Below are positions 43,563 to 53,738 of a stretch of DNA of 64,000 nt, piece after piece. A program made the translations under genes and the position numbers. A model generated the notes under the pieces. It worked only from the letters and a program-made list of their open reading frames with translations, was not told where the DNA came from and did not search any database. Positions within the stretch are counted from its first letter, which is position 1. Each line of letters begins with the position of its first letter. The stretch spans positions 62,001-126,000 of the forward strand of contig NZ_JBHUIZ010000014.1 of the NCBI RefSeq assembly GCF_042683165.1, in the 5' to 3' direction. The DNA comes from Tigheibacillus halophilus. Lineage in GTDB: Bacteria > Bacillota > Bacilli > Bacillales > Amphibacillaceae.

Positions 43563-45880
43563 TTTTGATTCCCCACTAACGCATATTTTAGTACTTGGTC
43601 CAGGTGATTGACAGTAATGAATGTCATCCCTTCACGAATACTTTCCGGAATATCTGTAATGTCTTTTGCATTATCCTCAGGTAATATTATGGTTGTAATG
43701 CCCGCACGATGTGCACCCAAAGTTTTTTCTTTCAGACCGCCAATAGGCAGCACTCTTCCACGCAAGGTAATTTCTCCGGTCATAGCAACTTCCCTTTTTA
43801 CCGCCTTGCCTGTAAGGGAAGAAATCAAAGCTGTTGCCATTGTAATTCCTGCCGATGGTCCATCCTTAGGTACCGCCCCTTCAGGAACATGGATATGAAT
43901 ATCATATTTTTCGTGGAAATCCGGTTCGATTCCGAGTTCTTTACTTCTTGTCCGAATATAACTGAATGCCGCCTGTGCTGATTCCCGCATCACATCACCA
44001 AGCTTACCAGTGAGAATCAGTTTCCCTTTACCAGGATAATGTGTAACCTCGATCGATAAAGTGTCTCCGCCAACTGTTGTATACGCCAAGCCCGTAGCTG
44101 TTCCGACCTGGTTTTTTGCTTCCATTTGTCCGAAACGAAAGATAGGCTTACCCAGCATGTCTTCCAGTTTTTTTTCCGTTATGATAACACGCTTTTTTTC
44201 CTTCGAAACAATCACTTTTGCTGTCTTTCTGCACAGTGTAGCCAGTTGTCTTTCCAACGAACGTACTCCTGCTTCTCTTGTATAACGTCTGATTAACTGC
44301 AGCAATGCCTCATCTCGAATCTGCATATTCCCTTTCCTAAGGCCATTCTGCTTTAGCTGCTTCGGAAGCAAGTGTTCCTTTGCAATATGTAGCTTCTCTA
44401 TTTCAGTGTAACCTGCTATAGAAATGAGCTCCATTCTGTCAAGTAGCGGCCCAGGAATATTATTGATATAATTAGCTGTCGCTATGAACAACACATTGGA
44501 TAAATCATAGGTTTCTTCGATAAAATGATCACTGAAATTACTGTTTTGCTCCGGGTCTAATACTTCAAGCATTGCTGAAGAAGGGTCTCCTCTAAAATCG
44601 TTAGACATTTTATCAATCTCATCGAGCAAAAATACAGGGTTTACCGTTTGAGCTTTTTTCATCCCTTGAATGATACGGCCTGGCATAGCACCGATATATG
44701 TCCTTCGATGCCCTCTGATTTCTGCCTCGTCACGAACCCCTCCGAGAGAGATTCGAACAAAATTCCTGTTAATCGATCTTGCAATCGATTTTGCCAAGGA
44801 GGTTTTTCCAACCCCTGGAGGACCAACAAGACATAGTATGGGACCTTTGATAGAATCAGTCAGTTTTTGGACAGCTAGATATTCCAAAATCCGCTCTTTG
44901 ACTTTATCTAAACCATAATGATCCTCATTCAGTATTTCTTGGGCGTAATTTATTTCTATAGTATCTTCAGTTTTTAACGTCCATGGCAGAGACAGCAGCC
45001 ACTCCAGGTAATTGCGAATGACTGAACTTTCAGCAGAGCTTTTTGGAACAGATTCATATCTATTCAATTCCTTCATGGCAACTTCCAGTATTCGCTCAGG
45101 CATGTCCGATTTTTTAATGCGGTTGGTCAATTCTTGCATTTCACTCGTTTTGCCGTCTTTATCTCCCAACTCTCTTTGAATGGCTTTCAGTTGTTCCCGT
45201 AAATAATATTCTTTTTGTGTCTGTTCCATTGACGTTTTCACACGCTGCCCGATTTTCTTTTCCAGTTCAAGTACTTTTTGTTCATTGGAGATCAAACCGA
45301 TTAAATGACGCAAACGCGCTTCTCTGTCTACAAGCTCCAATAGCTTTTGCTTATCACTTATTTTTAATGGTAAATGAGAAGCGACAATATCCGCAACCCT
45401 TCCAGGTTCGTCTATGTCCGAGACAGTTGCAAATGTTTCTTTCGTTATTTTTCTGGAAACCTCCAGATATTTTTCAAACTGCTGAAGTAAATAGCGCATA
45501 AGCGCTTCTTCTTCATTTTTATCTCCCTCTACTTCAATCAGCTTTTCCGTTGTGACCACGTATTTTTGTTCCGTTTCTTCAAATGTGGTGATTTTCGCAC
45601 GATAAAGTCCTTCCACAAGCACACGAACAGTATCATTTGGAAGCTTGATCATTTGTTTGACGGCAGCCACAGTACCAACTTGATAAATATCATCCGCTTG
45701 TGGTGTATTGATACTTGACTTTTTTTGTGTAGCCAAAAATATGGAATGATCATTCATCATTGCTTTTTCAAGTGCTGCAATAGACTTTTCCCTGCCAACA
45801 TCCAAATGCAGCACCATTGTTGGAAATACAAGCATACCTCTTAAAGGCAGCAATGGCAGCTGAAGCGTATTGTTCGTCAT
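43559..45880 (-). CDS. lonA: ATP-dependent protease LonA
   Basis: A 773-residue Lon: N-terminal substrate-binding domain (LPLLPLRGMLVFPTMVLHLDV), AAA+ module with Walker A GPPGVGKTSLAKS and Walker B PVFLLDEIDKM, and the serine-lysine protease with PKDGPSAGITMATAL. It degrades misfolded and regulatory proteins. The ribosome binding site is CGGAGGTACC. The sporulation-specific lonB, which lies next to lonA in B. subtilis, is absent between lonA and clpX. Confidence 0.98.
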   Translation of the reverse strand: MTNNTLQLPLLPLRGMLVFPTMVLHLDVGREKSIAALEKAMMNDHSIFLATQKKSSINTPQADDIYQVGTVAAVKQMIKLPNDTVRVLVEGLYRAKITTFEETEQKYVVTTEKLIEVEGDKNEEEALMRYLLQQFEKYLEVSRKITKETFATVSDIDEPGRVADIVASHLPLKISDKQKLLELVDREARLRHLIGLISNEQKVLELEKKIGQRVKTSMEQTQKEYYLREQLKAIQRELGDKDGKTSEMQELTNRIKKSDMPERILEVAMKELNRYESVPKSSAESSVIRNYLEWLLSLPWTLKTEDTIEINYAQEILNEDHYGLDKVKERILEYLAVQKLTDSIKGPILCLVGPPGVGKTSLAKSIARSINRNFVRISLGGVRDEAEIRGHRRTYIGAMPGRIIQGMKKAQTVNPVFLLDEIDKMSNDFRGDPSSAMLEVLDPEQNSNFSDHFIEETYDLSNVLFIATANYINNIPGPLLDRMELISIAGYTEIEKLHIAKEHLLPKQLKQNGLRKGNMQIRDEALLQLIRRYTREAGVRSLERQLATLCRKTAKVIVSKEKKRVIITEKKLEDMLGKPIFRFGQMEAKNQVGTATGLAYTTVGGDTLSIEVTHYPGKGKLILTGKLGDVMRESAQAAFSYIRTRSKELGIEPDFHEKYDIHIHVPEGAVPKDGPSAGITMATALISSLTGKAVKREVAMTGEITLRGRVLPIGGLKEKTLGAHRAGITTIILPEDNAKDITDIPESIREGMTFITVNHLDQVLKYALVGNQK

Positions 45881-46206
45881 TATGGTACCTCCGTTTATGT
45901 ATCGCTTAATTAAATATTAATCTCTGGATATGGTCGCCATTTTCGCATCGCCAAATATGTTTTTCTATGTAAATTAGTATGTCCCTAAAGCAATGTCCTA
46001 TAGCTATTTTATCCCCCTGCAGCTAAACAGTAAATGAACTTTGGCGTGGGGGTCGTCCATCCAATAGGAATGGGACGCCTTCTGAAGCTGAAAATGGAAT
46101 AAGACTGACTCCGGCATGCAGTCCCTTTCCGGAGAGAGGAACCGGTAAGCCAAGTCAGTCTCATTATGTTCTAATTCAGATGATTGGCAAAGAAAGCATC
46201 AAGAAA
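45881..46206. other. Intergenic region between clpX and lonA
   Basis: About 325 bases where B. subtilis has lonB. No remnant of lonB is visible. It should contain the lonA promoter. A hairpin after clpX is described at 46102-46162. Confidence 0.55.
46102..46162 (-). terminator. Compound hairpin after clpX
   Basis: Minus strand: AGACTGACTTGGC and the partner GAGTCAGTCT enclose a smaller hairpin (CCGGTTCC/GGAAAGG-like), followed by TATTCCATTTTC. It lies about 45 bases past the clpX stop. Confidence 0.55.
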
Positions 46207-47481
46207 TCAAGCACTTTCTTTTGGTTTTTTATTGCCATCTTTGACAGATCCATCTCTTAAAATCAGCTTTGGGCTGCCGTCTTCATTTAAAACTGTTTCT
46301 TTCATTATCACGCATGTTTCGATGTCATCACGGGATGGGAGGTCGAACATGACATCCAGCATAATCCCTTCAATAATCGACCGCAACCCGCGGGCGCCCG
46401 TTTTTCTTTCAATCGCTTTTTTGGCTATTTCCACAAGCGCATCGTCCTCGATCTCGAGCGCAACATCATCCATTTCAAACAGTTTCTGATACTGCTTGAC
46501 AAGCGCATTTTTTGGCTTAGTAAGAATTTCCACAAGCGCATCTTCATCCAGCGGTTCCAGGCTTCCAATGACAGGGAGCCTTCCGATAAACTCCGGAATA
46601 AGTCCAAAGCGAAGCAAGTCTTCAGGCAACACCTTTGACAGCAATTCCCCTTTGTCAAGTTCCAACTGTTCTGTATTCGCACCAAAACCAATCACTTTTT
46701 TGCCAAGACGACGTTTGATGACCTGTTCAATACCATCAAACGCACCGCCGCAAATGAACAAAATATTGGTTGTATCGATTTGAATGAATTCTTGATGCGG
46801 ATGTTTACGGCCACCCTGAGGAGGAACACTGGCTACTGTCCCTTCAAGAATTTTCAACAATGCTTGCTGCACACCTTCCCCCGAAACGTCCCTGGTGATG
46901 GAAGGATTTTCAGATTTTCTGGCAACTTTATCGATTTCATCAATATAAATGATTCCCTTTTCAGCTTTCTCTACATCATAATCGGCAGACTGAATGAGTT
47001 TCAGCAAAATATTTTCCACGTCCTCACCGACATATCCTGCTTCAGTAAGAGACGTCGCATCAGCCATCGCAAAAGGAACGTTCAGAATCCTAGCAAGTGT
47101 TTGCGCCAGCAGCGTCTTTCCGCTTCCTGTCGGCCCAATCATGACAATGTTACTTTTAGAAAGCTCTACATCGTCTGTGCTTTTCACAGAATTAATCCGC
47201 TTATAGTGGTTATACACCGCTACAGAGAGACTTTTTTTAGCTTTTTCCTGGCCGATCACATAATCGCTGAGTATTTCACAGATTTCTTTCGGTTTAGGAA
47301 TTTCCTTGAATTCCGATTCCTCTTCAGATCCCAGCTCCTCTTCTACAATTTCAGTGCAAAGTTCAATACATTCATCACATATATATACACCAGGTCCGGC
47401 AACCAATTTGCGGACTTGTTCTTGACTCTTACCACAGAATGAACATTTCAGTTGTCCTTTTTCTTCGTTAAACTTAAACAT
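46207..47481 (-). CDS. clpX: ATP-dependent Clp protease ATP-binding subunit ClpX
   Basis: Unfoldase that feeds ClpP. The 424-residue protein has the N-terminal zinc finger CSFCGKSQEQVRKLVAGPGVYICDECIELC, Walker A GPTGSGKTLLAQTLA, Walker B IIYIDEIDKVARK, and the IGF-type loop KVIGFGA for ClpP. The start MFKFNEEKGQ at 47481 is homology-supported; an in-frame ATG is 12 bases upstream. Confidence 0.98.
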   Translation of the reverse strand: MFKFNEEKGQLKCSFCGKSQEQVRKLVAGPGVYICDECIELCTEIVEEELGSEEESEFKEIPKPKEICEILSDYVIGQEKAKKSLSVAVYNHYKRINSVKSTDDVELSKSNIVMIGPTGSGKTLLAQTLARILNVPFAMADATSLTEAGYVGEDVENILLKLIQSADYDVEKAEKGIIYIDEIDKVARKSENPSITRDVSGEGVQQALLKILEGTVASVPPQGGRKHPHQEFIQIDTTNILFICGGAFDGIEQVIKRRLGKKVIGFGANTEQLELDKGELLSKVLPEDLLRFGLIPEFIGRLPVIGSLEPLDEDALVEILTKPKNALVKQYQKLFEMDDVALEIEDDALVEIAKKAIERKTGARGLRSIIEGIMLDVMFDLPSRDDIETCVIMKETVLNEDGSPKLILRDGSVKDGNKKPKESA

Positions 47482-47862
47482 TCGTTTTTTCACCCCTAAA
47501 ATTTGTATCTTCCAAGTCCCTGAGTGTGTTCAACAGTCATTGCAATCATATCAAATGCATTTCGCAAACACAAAACAAATACATCTTGTTGTCATATTGT
47601 AGCATAACCAGAGAGGTTATGAACAATCAAATCCATGTATTTTTCGAAAATATATTTCAGCATGTTCCTATTATGTATTCTTTGCAGGGAATGTCAACTT
47701 TTTTGTATTTACCGGAAAACTTCCCTACTGCTGTATGTATACTTCAATTATGTTTATTCCATCATATGTAGGTTTGTCCTTCTTATGCATGGAAGACTGA
47801 TTGATTGAAAGAAAACACAAGGCGCGTTCAACACCTTGTGTTTATATGTTTTTTAACAGTTA
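47482..47862. other. Intergenic region between tig and clpX
   Basis: About 380 bases with the clpX promoter region and the tig terminator at 47812-47843. No gene supported. Confidence 0.5.
47812..47843 (-). terminator. Rho-independent terminator after tig
   Basis: AACACAAGG and CCTTGTGTT pair around an 11-base loop, followed on the minus strand by TTTCTTTC. About 20 bases after the tig stop. Confidence 0.85.
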
Positions 47863-49152
47863 TTATGCAGCTGCTTTGCTGTGCTCCACAAGGAAGTCAA
47901 GTGCTTTTTGAACTTTCAGGTCCTCTTTTAGCATGTCTGTGCTGCCGCCAAGCATATTCACAAGCTGGTCTTTTTCAACATTGTACATACCTGCCATTTT
48001 ATCAAGTTCTGCTTCTACATCTTCATCAGATGCCTCGAGCGCTTCTGCATTGGCGATGGCCTCAAGTGTTAAATTCGTCTTAACACGTTTTTGGGCATCC
48101 TCACGCATTTGGTCTTTCAGTGCATTTTCATCCTGTCCTGAGAATTGGAAATACATTTCCAATGTCATTCCTTGCATTTGTAAGTTTTGCTTGAATTCAT
48201 TCATCATGCGTTCCAACTCAGTTTCAACCATTGCGTCAGGAATTTCCACTTCAGCATTCTCGGTAGCTTTTTCAATCAACGTCGTACGTTTTTTATCTTC
48301 TGCACTTTGTTTTTTCTGTTTTTCAAGGTTTTCGCGTGTTTTCTTTTTAAGTTCGTCAAGTGTTTCCACTTCTTCGTCGACATCTTTTGCAAATTCATCG
48401 TCAAGATCTGGCAATTCTTTTGATTTGATTTCATGAATTGTCACTTTGAATACTGCCTCTTTGCCTTTCAAGCTTTCTTCATGATAATCTTCAGGGAATG
48501 TTACGTTCACTTCTGTTTCTTCGCCGGATTTTTTCCCGATTAATTGTTCTTCAAACCCAGGAATAAATTGGCCTGATCCGATTTCCAAAGAGAAATTTTC
48601 ACCTTTTCCACCTTCGAATGCTTCCCCATCTACAAATCCTTCAAAATCGATGACCGCTGTATCGCCTTCTGCTACTTCGCCATCTTCTTTTACAACGAGT
48701 TCTGCATGATGCTGACGTTGGTGTTCGATTTCATGATCTACATCTTCATCCGTCACAGTCACATCTTCTTCTTCCACTTCAAGTCCCTTGTATTCCCCAA
48801 GCTTTACTTCAGGCTTTACAGTGACTTTTGCAGTGAAGACCAGGTTTTTGCCTCTTTCGATTTCTTCAATGTTGATTTCAGGCTGATCAACTGGTTCGAT
48901 TTTTGCTTCACTAACTGCTGCCATGTATGCATCAGGCAGTACGATATCTACAGCATCTTGATAAAGTGACTCAACACCAAAACGTTTTTCAAAAATTTTA
49001 CGCGGAATTTTGCCTTTACGAAATCCTGGAATTTGGACATCCTTAACTACCTTTTTAAAAGCTTTGTCCAAAGCTGTTTCAAAATCTTCTGCGCTAGCCT
49101 CAAAGGTTAGTACGCCTTCATTTCCTTCATTTTTTTCCCATTTAGCTGACAT
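47863..49152 (-). CDS. tig: Trigger factor
   Basis: Ribosome-bound chaperone and peptidyl-prolyl isomerase. The 429-residue protein has the ribosome-binding signature GFRKGKIPRKIFEKRFG in its N-terminal domain, a central FKBP domain (EGDTAVIDFEGFVDGEAFEGGKGENFSLEIGSGQFIPGFEEQL), and the helical C-terminal chaperone arms. The ATG at 49152 is chosen by homology (MSAKWEKNEGNEGVLTFE) and GGAGGGATC upstream; the frame is open 39 bases further. Confidence 0.98.
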   Translation of the reverse strand: MSAKWEKNEGNEGVLTFEASAEDFETALDKAFKKVVKDVQIPGFRKGKIPRKIFEKRFGVESLYQDAVDIVLPDAYMAAVSEAKIEPVDQPEINIEEIERGKNLVFTAKVTVKPEVKLGEYKGLEVEEEDVTVTDEDVDHEIEHQRQHHAELVVKEDGEVAEGDTAVIDFEGFVDGEAFEGGKGENFSLEIGSGQFIPGFEEQLIGKKSGEETEVNVTFPEDYHEESLKGKEAVFKVTIHEIKSKELPDLDDEFAKDVDEEVETLDELKKKTRENLEKQKKQSAEDKKRTTLIEKATENAEVEIPDAMVETELERMMNEFKQNLQMQGMTLEMYFQFSGQDENALKDQMREDAQKRVKTNLTLEAIANAEALEASDEDVEAELDKMAGMYNVEKDQLVNMLGGSTDMLKEDLKVQKALDFLVEHSKAAA

Positions 49153-49443
49153 ATATGATCCCTCCGAAAATCTATTTGTTCTTGGCAACAAGAAAAGTGT
49201 AAACTCTTTTCTGCCTCATAAGCGAAAATGGCTATCGCCAAGCTTTCTCACAATCATCCATCAAGATATCACTTATACCATTTTTGTTCATATTAGTGAA
49301 AATCAAGATTTTTTCATAGAAATGACTGCATTTCTATTACCTACATTGGGTTTGTAAGTGATGAATAATCCTATTCAGTCCATATACAACCACTATATTA
49401 TAACATAATTGTTTGGCCTTTCAAGCATTTGCTGTATCAATTG

Positions 49444-50415
49444 TCAATCAGCGATAATACTGGCATAAAGCCTGTCACAAAGCTCTACTTCTGATAAGTA
49501 ATTTTGCATTTCCCCAGATGCACCATCATCGGTTGGCAAGTTCAGATACTTTTTTCCTATGTAAAGAATCGCGGAGGCAATTTTGTTCACCTCAGACCGT
49601 TCAGGCATAAAAGGAAACCGGACATACGCGTAATGATTCAGAAGTTTTTGCAGCATTTGATACAATGTCGGGTTTTTTTGCTCTATGTCATCGTATGTAG
49701 ATAGAATGGCAGAAACTGCTGGATGCTGGGAAAAAGATGGAAGTTCGCTCGGATTGATTGTCGCCTTCATCCCGAATTTATGTATATGTACGGCTTCAAC
49801 TGCACCAATCGTTTGCAGCCATTCAACAATCGCTGTTTTCACGACTGGATGAATGAATTCCTCTCGCAGCAATTGAATTTCCCAAGAGCTTGGTTTCAAT
49901 TTCATTTTTCGAAGTGCTTCAATTGTACGCCATTGTTTTTGAATATCCTCTTCTTCCACCGCCTCTTTCAAATCGGCTATGTAGGCAGTGTTTTTTTTCT
50001 CATCAAAATCAATTTTCATCGCGGCACTCATTTCATACAACTGCTGAAATTGCTGCTTTTCATTTTCTGGCAGCCCCGCAAACGAAAGCTCATAATCCAG
50101 TTTTTCCATCAGAACATCATATTGATTCGTCTGAAAAAGCATTGTGAAATAGATATGAGCGTACTGGTAATAACTCTTGTTCATTTGCTCCATTTCGGAC
50201 AAACATATTTCTTCTGCTTCATCATACATGCCAAGTTCCATTAAACAAATCAGCTTCCCTGTGATGATATCGTCATTGGCGACGTGATAGGCAATCAGCT
50301 GATTGAATCTGTCCAATGCCTCTTTATAGTCAGCTGCCTTCAAAAAGCGCAGACCTTCTTCTTCCAAATTTGCCTTCCATTTCGGAAAAAGTATCACTTT
50401 TTCGTTTTGAGCCAT
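49444..50415 (-). CDS. ysoA: TPR-repeat protein YsoA
   Basis: A 323-residue soluble protein with TPR-like helices (about residues 15-110, LRFLKAADYKEALDRFNQLIAYHVANDD). It is the gene that precedes tig in B. subtilis, where it is called ysoA; function unknown. The ATG at 50415 is preceded by AAAGGAGGTTACAT, which rejects a frame that starts 129 bases upstream. Confidence 0.85.
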   Translation of the reverse strand: MAQNEKVILFPKWKANLEEEGLRFLKAADYKEALDRFNQLIAYHVANDDIITGKLICLMELGMYDEAEEICLSEMEQMNKSYYQYAHIYFTMLFQTNQYDVLMEKLDYELSFAGLPENEKQQFQQLYEMSAAMKIDFDEKKNTAYIADLKEAVEEEDIQKQWRTIEALRKMKLKPSSWEIQLLREEFIHPVVKTAIVEWLQTIGAVEAVHIHKFGMKATINPSELPSFSQHPAVSAILSTYDDIEQKNPTLYQMLQKLLNHYAYVRFPFMPERSEVNKIASAILYIGKKYLNLPTDDGASGEMQNYLSEVELCDRLYASIIAD

Positions 50416-50588
50416 ATGTAACCTCCTTTCCCGCTTATGATAGTACCTGTTGCATATTTCCCTATTTATATGATATGTAAACCACTTGCTTAGCATTATT
50501 ATACTTTTATTAAAACAGAAAACGAGAAATTTGCTCATTGGCAAATCGCCCGTTTCATCATCTCCACTATATGCATTCTTATCTTTTA

Positions 50589-51236
50589 TTATTTTCGTTT
50601 ATCCAACTGCGTCTTGATAAACGAAATGACAGCAGGCAATACAGAAAGAAAAATAATAATAAGGAATACGGCGGAAAAATTATTTTTGATGATGGGAATA
50701 TTACCGAAGAAGTAACCCGCTATTGTACATAAACCAACCCATATGGCTGCACCCGTCACGTTATAAATAAGGAAATACCGATAATTCATATGACTGGCGC
50801 CTGCTACAAATGGTACGAAAGTTCGGATGAAGGGCATAAATCGAGCAATGACAATCGTCTTTCCCCCATGCTTATTGAAAAAATCCTCTGCTTTTTGCAT
50901 TTTTTCCTGATTAATAAACTTCCCAAAATGGTTGCTATCAGATAACGACTTTCCTATCTTTTGACCTATATGATAGTTGATCGTATCACCTAGAATCGCC
51001 GCCGCGAAAAACACCAGGATGAGTATCCATATATGAAACGCTCCTGCAGCTGCAAACGCACTGGCAGCGAACAGCAATGAGTCACCTGGCAGGAAAGGGA
51101 AAATGACCACACCAGTTTCAACGAATACGATCAAGAACAAAATAGCATACGACCAAAAACCGAAGATATCAATTATATCCAACAAATGCTTGTCAATATG
51201 TAGAATGAAGCTAATCAATTGCTCTAGTAAAGCCAT
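50589..51236 (-). CDS. DedA-family membrane protein
   Basis: A 215-residue membrane protein of the DedA/VTT family: FVETGVVIFPFLPGDSLLFAASAFA, NYHIGQKIGKSL and the conserved FFNKHGGKTIVIARFMPFIRTFVPFVAGASHM (the ARF-x3-R motif). DedA proteins flip or recycle lipid carriers such as undecaprenyl phosphate or phosphatidylethanolamine. The ATG at 51236 follows AAAGGCGGC; the upstream in-frame extension runs into the tRNA terminator and is rejected. Not at this place in B. subtilis. Confidence 0.88.
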   Translation of the reverse strand: MALLEQLISFILHIDKHLLDIIDIFGFWSYAILFLIVFVETGVVIFPFLPGDSLLFAASAFAAAGAFHIWILILVFFAAAILGDTINYHIGQKIGKSLSDSNHFGKFINQEKMQKAEDFFNKHGGKTIVIARFMPFIRTFVPFVAGASHMNYRYFLIYNVTGAAIWVGLCTIAGYFFGNIPIIKNNFSAVFLIIIFLSVLPAVISFIKTQLDKRK

Positions 51237-51255
51237 GGATTTATTGCCGCCTTTC

Positions 51256-51284
51256 AAAAAAACGCCAGCAATACAGCTGGCGTT
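51256..51284 (-). terminator. Terminator of the tRNA-Gly/tRNA-Arg transcript
   Basis: AACGCCAGC and GCTGGCGTT pair around a 6-base loop, followed on the minus strand by TTTTTTT. It is 9 bases after tRNA-Arg. Confidence 0.92.
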
Positions 51285-51292
51285 TTGCATAG

Positions 51293-51366
51293 CGTCCCAG
51301 GCAGGATTCGAACCTGCGACCCACAGCTTAGAAGGCTGTTGCTCTATCCAGCTGAGCTACTGGGAC
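51293..51366 (-). tRNA. tRNA-Arg (anticodon UCU)
   Basis: 74 nucleotides on the minus strand. Acceptor stem GTCCCAG/CTGGGAC with discriminator G, D arm AGCTCAGCTGGATAGAGCA, anticodon loop CTTCTAA (anticodon TCT), and T loop GTTCGAATC. CCA is not encoded. Confidence 0.97.
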
Positions 51367-51385
51367 ATATTCGATTTATGTATGG

Positions 51386-51456
51386 AGCGGGTGAAGGGAA
51401 TCGAACCCTCGTCATCAGCTTGGAAGGCTGAGGTTTTACCATTAAACTACACCCGC
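51386..51456 (-). tRNA. tRNA-Gly (anticodon UCC)
   Basis: 71 nucleotides on the minus strand. Acceptor stem GCGGGTG/CACCCGC with discriminator T, anticodon loop CTTCCAA (anticodon TCC), and T loop GTTCGATTC. CCA is not encoded. It is 19 bases upstream of tRNA-Arg, so the two are processed from one transcript. Confidence 0.97.
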
Positions 51457-51641
51457 ATTGAAATTAATCTTCCCTTTAAAAAACGGTTTGTTTTTTGCCA
51501 CAAGAATTATTATATGCACTTTCTTATATATTGTCAATCTTTTTTTTAGCAGACAGGAAGTTTTTTTGCATTCCTGTCTGCTAGATATTGATCTTTCTTT
51601 GAAAGTTCACGTATTCATGATGTTTTATCATACTTTTCACC

Positions 51642-52157
51642 TTAAAAAGAAACATGCTGGGAGAGTTCTTCCACTTGTTCACCTTCGACAGTATAGAATA
51701 CAACTTCAGCTCCATTTTCAAGATTTTCCCATTGCAGGATTGCATAGGTTTTTTCTAGCCTTCCCTTAGGAAGACGGATGCTGCCGGGATTGATTAATAC
51801 TTGGTCCCCCATCTTTTGGACTCCAGCTACATGCGTATGTCCAAAACAAACGATGTTGGCTCCTAGCTCCTCTCCTCGATAACTGATTTTGGTCAGGTCC
51901 ATCTTTACATCATGCAAATGACCATGTGCAATGAAAAATACAGTTTCGTTTATTGCAAATGTTTGTTCCAAAGGATATCTAACGTCGAAATCACAATTAC
52001 CCCGGACTTTCAAAAAACCGGTCATAGCATCCTCATCCATGTCAAGTTCTGAATCACCACAATGAAGCAAATATTCGGCTTCATGCCGTTCTTTGATTTG
52101 TTTCAACTGCTCCTTTAACCCGTGGCTATCGCTTACGATAAGCACTTTATACATCAT
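51642..52157 (-). CDS. ysnB: Metallophosphoesterase YsnB (YfcE/MJ0936 type)
   Basis: A 171-residue phosphodiesterase: SDSHG (metal ligands, about residues 9-13), LHCGDSELD, VRGNCD, FIAHGHLHD and CFGHTHVAGVQ line the two-metal site. The cellular substrate is unknown. It overlaps rdgB by about 11 bases, as in B. subtilis (rph-ysnA-ysnB). The ATG at 52154 is an alternative start. Confidence 0.94.
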   Translation of the reverse strand: MMYKVLIVSDSHGLKEQLKQIKERHEAEYLLHCGDSELDMDEDAMTGFLKVRGNCDFDVRYPLEQTFAINETVFFIAHGHLHDVKMDLTKISYRGEELGANIVCFGHTHVAGVQKMGDQVLINPGSIRLPKGRLEKTYAILQWENLENGAEVVFYTVEGEQVEELSQHVSF

Positions 52158-52761
52158 GATCCCTCTCCAAATTTAATTTGATCCATTCCTGTAACCGTGC
52201 AAATGCATTACTTCTATGACTGATTCGATTTTTCTCAGATGGGTCAAGTTCAGCCATTGTCTTGATATAACCTTCAGGTATGAATACTGGGTCGTAACCG
52301 AAACCATTCTTACCAGATTGCTTTGCAGCGATTTTCCCCTTGCAATATCCTGTAAAAAAGGTTGTGGGTTGGCCCGGTACACTGAGAGCAAGTACACAAA
52401 TGAACTTTGCGGAACGTTGCGCATCAGGGATTTGGTTCAATTTATGAAGCAGCTTATCTATATTCTTCTGATCATTCTTCTCCCTGCCAGCATATCTTGC
52501 TGAATAAATCCCAGGTTCCCCGTCCAGCTCCTCGACTATCAAACCTGAGTCATCGGCAATAACCGGGCAACCAAATAATGCTGAAATCGTTTCGGATTTA
52601 AGTGCAGCATTCTCCGAAAATGTGCTTCCAGTTTCTTCTACATCGCTCACATTCTCATTTAAATCCAGTAAAGATAGTGCTTCTATATGGTATGGGCGGA
52701 AAAAAACTTTGAATTCTTCTGCTTTTCCTTTATTTTTGGTAGCAATGATTATTTGTTTCAT
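52147..52761 (-). CDS. rdgB: XTP/dITP diphosphatase (HAM1 family)
   Basis: Removes non-canonical purine nucleotides. The 204-residue protein has IATKNKGKAEEFKVFF at the start, ETGSTFSENAALKSE, the substrate loop VIADDSGLIVEELDGEPGIYSARYAG, and GFGYDPVFIPEG. It lies five bases after rph. Confidence 0.96.
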   Translation of the reverse strand: MKQIIIATKNKGKAEEFKVFFRPYHIEALSLLDLNENVSDVEETGSTFSENAALKSETISALFGCPVIADDSGLIVEELDGEPGIYSARYAGREKNDQKNIDKLLHKLNQIPDAQRSAKFICVLALSVPGQPTTFFTGYCKGKIAAKQSGKNGFGYDPVFIPEGYIKTMAELDPSEKNRISHRSNAFARLQEWIKLNLERDHDV

Positions 52762-52765
52762 TCAA

Positions 52766-53527
52766 TCATTTCCTGTCCATTGTTTTTGTTTCCCCAATTT
52801 TTTCAACTAGATCTCCCAATACTTCCTTTTGTTTGGCAATGATCTGTTCTAATCCATTTTTAGCAAGACCAAGCATGGTGTTTAGCTGGTCCATTGTAAA
52901 TGTTGCTTCTTCACCAGTTCCTTGAATTTCTACAAATTCGCCTTTACCGGTCATCACGATGTTCATGTCCACATTTGCATGAGAATCTTCTGTATACTCC
53001 AAATCAAGAATCTCAGTTCCATCTGGCAATATCCCAACTGATGTTGCCGCCAAAAAATCAGTGACAGGCATTTGTTTTATCGTTTTATTCTCGATCAGTT
53101 TTCCGAAAGCCAAAACAAGTGCTACAAAGGCACCTGTGATGGAGGCTGTCCGAGTTCCGCCATCAGCTTGGATAACATCACAGTCAATCCAGATCGTTCT
53201 TTCACCGATTTTATTCAAATCGACCACACTGCGGAGTGTTCTTCCAATCAGCCGCTGTATTTCCATTGTTCTGCCCGCAACCTTCCCTTTTGAAGATTCA
53301 CGGATGTTTCTTTGTTCGGTCGCCCTTGGCAGCATGGAATATTCGGCAGTGATCCATCCCTTCCCCTGACCTCGCATGAAGGGAGGAACTCTCTCTTCAA
53401 TACTCGCATTACAAATTACTTTTGTATCGCCTACCTGAATCAAAACAGATCCTTCTGGATGTTTGGTGAAATTCGTGATGATATCAATTTCCCTTAGGTC
53501 ACCTGCTTGTCTATCATGATTGCGCAT
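52766..53527 (-). CDS. rph: Ribonuclease PH
   Basis: Phosphorolytic 3'-5' exonuclease that trims tRNA precursors. The 253 residues include GSVLIQVGDTKVICNASIEERVPPFMRG, GWITAEYSMLPRAT, RLIGRTLRSVVDL and DCDVIQADGGTRTASITGAF. CAAGGAGGCAGAATAA precedes the ATG. First gene of rph-rdgB-ysnB. Confidence 0.97.
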   Translation of the reverse strand: MRNHDRQAGDLREIDIITNFTKHPEGSVLIQVGDTKVICNASIEERVPPFMRGQGKGWITAEYSMLPRATEQRNIRESSKGKVAGRTMEIQRLIGRTLRSVVDLNKIGERTIWIDCDVIQADGGTRTASITGAFVALVLAFGKLIENKTIKQMPVTDFLAATSVGILPDGTEILDLEYTEDSHANVDMNIVMTGKGEFVEIQGTGEEATFTMDQLNTMLGLAKNGLEQIIAKQKEVLGDLVEKIGETKTMDRK

Positions 53528-53738
53528 TTATTCTGCCTCCTTGATTCACAAGTATTAGCATACCATATTTTCTTTTATTTTCCGAAAAAAATCCCTTTCT
53601 TTTATTTTTTATCGTAACACTTCATTTCATGACGGCCAGCTGTAGATAGGCTGCATTTTTCAGGAACTATCAGCCGCTTTTTCATATTTGTTTTTTTCTT
53701 GCGTCCAACAAAAAAAGGAAAGAGGCATATTTACCTCT

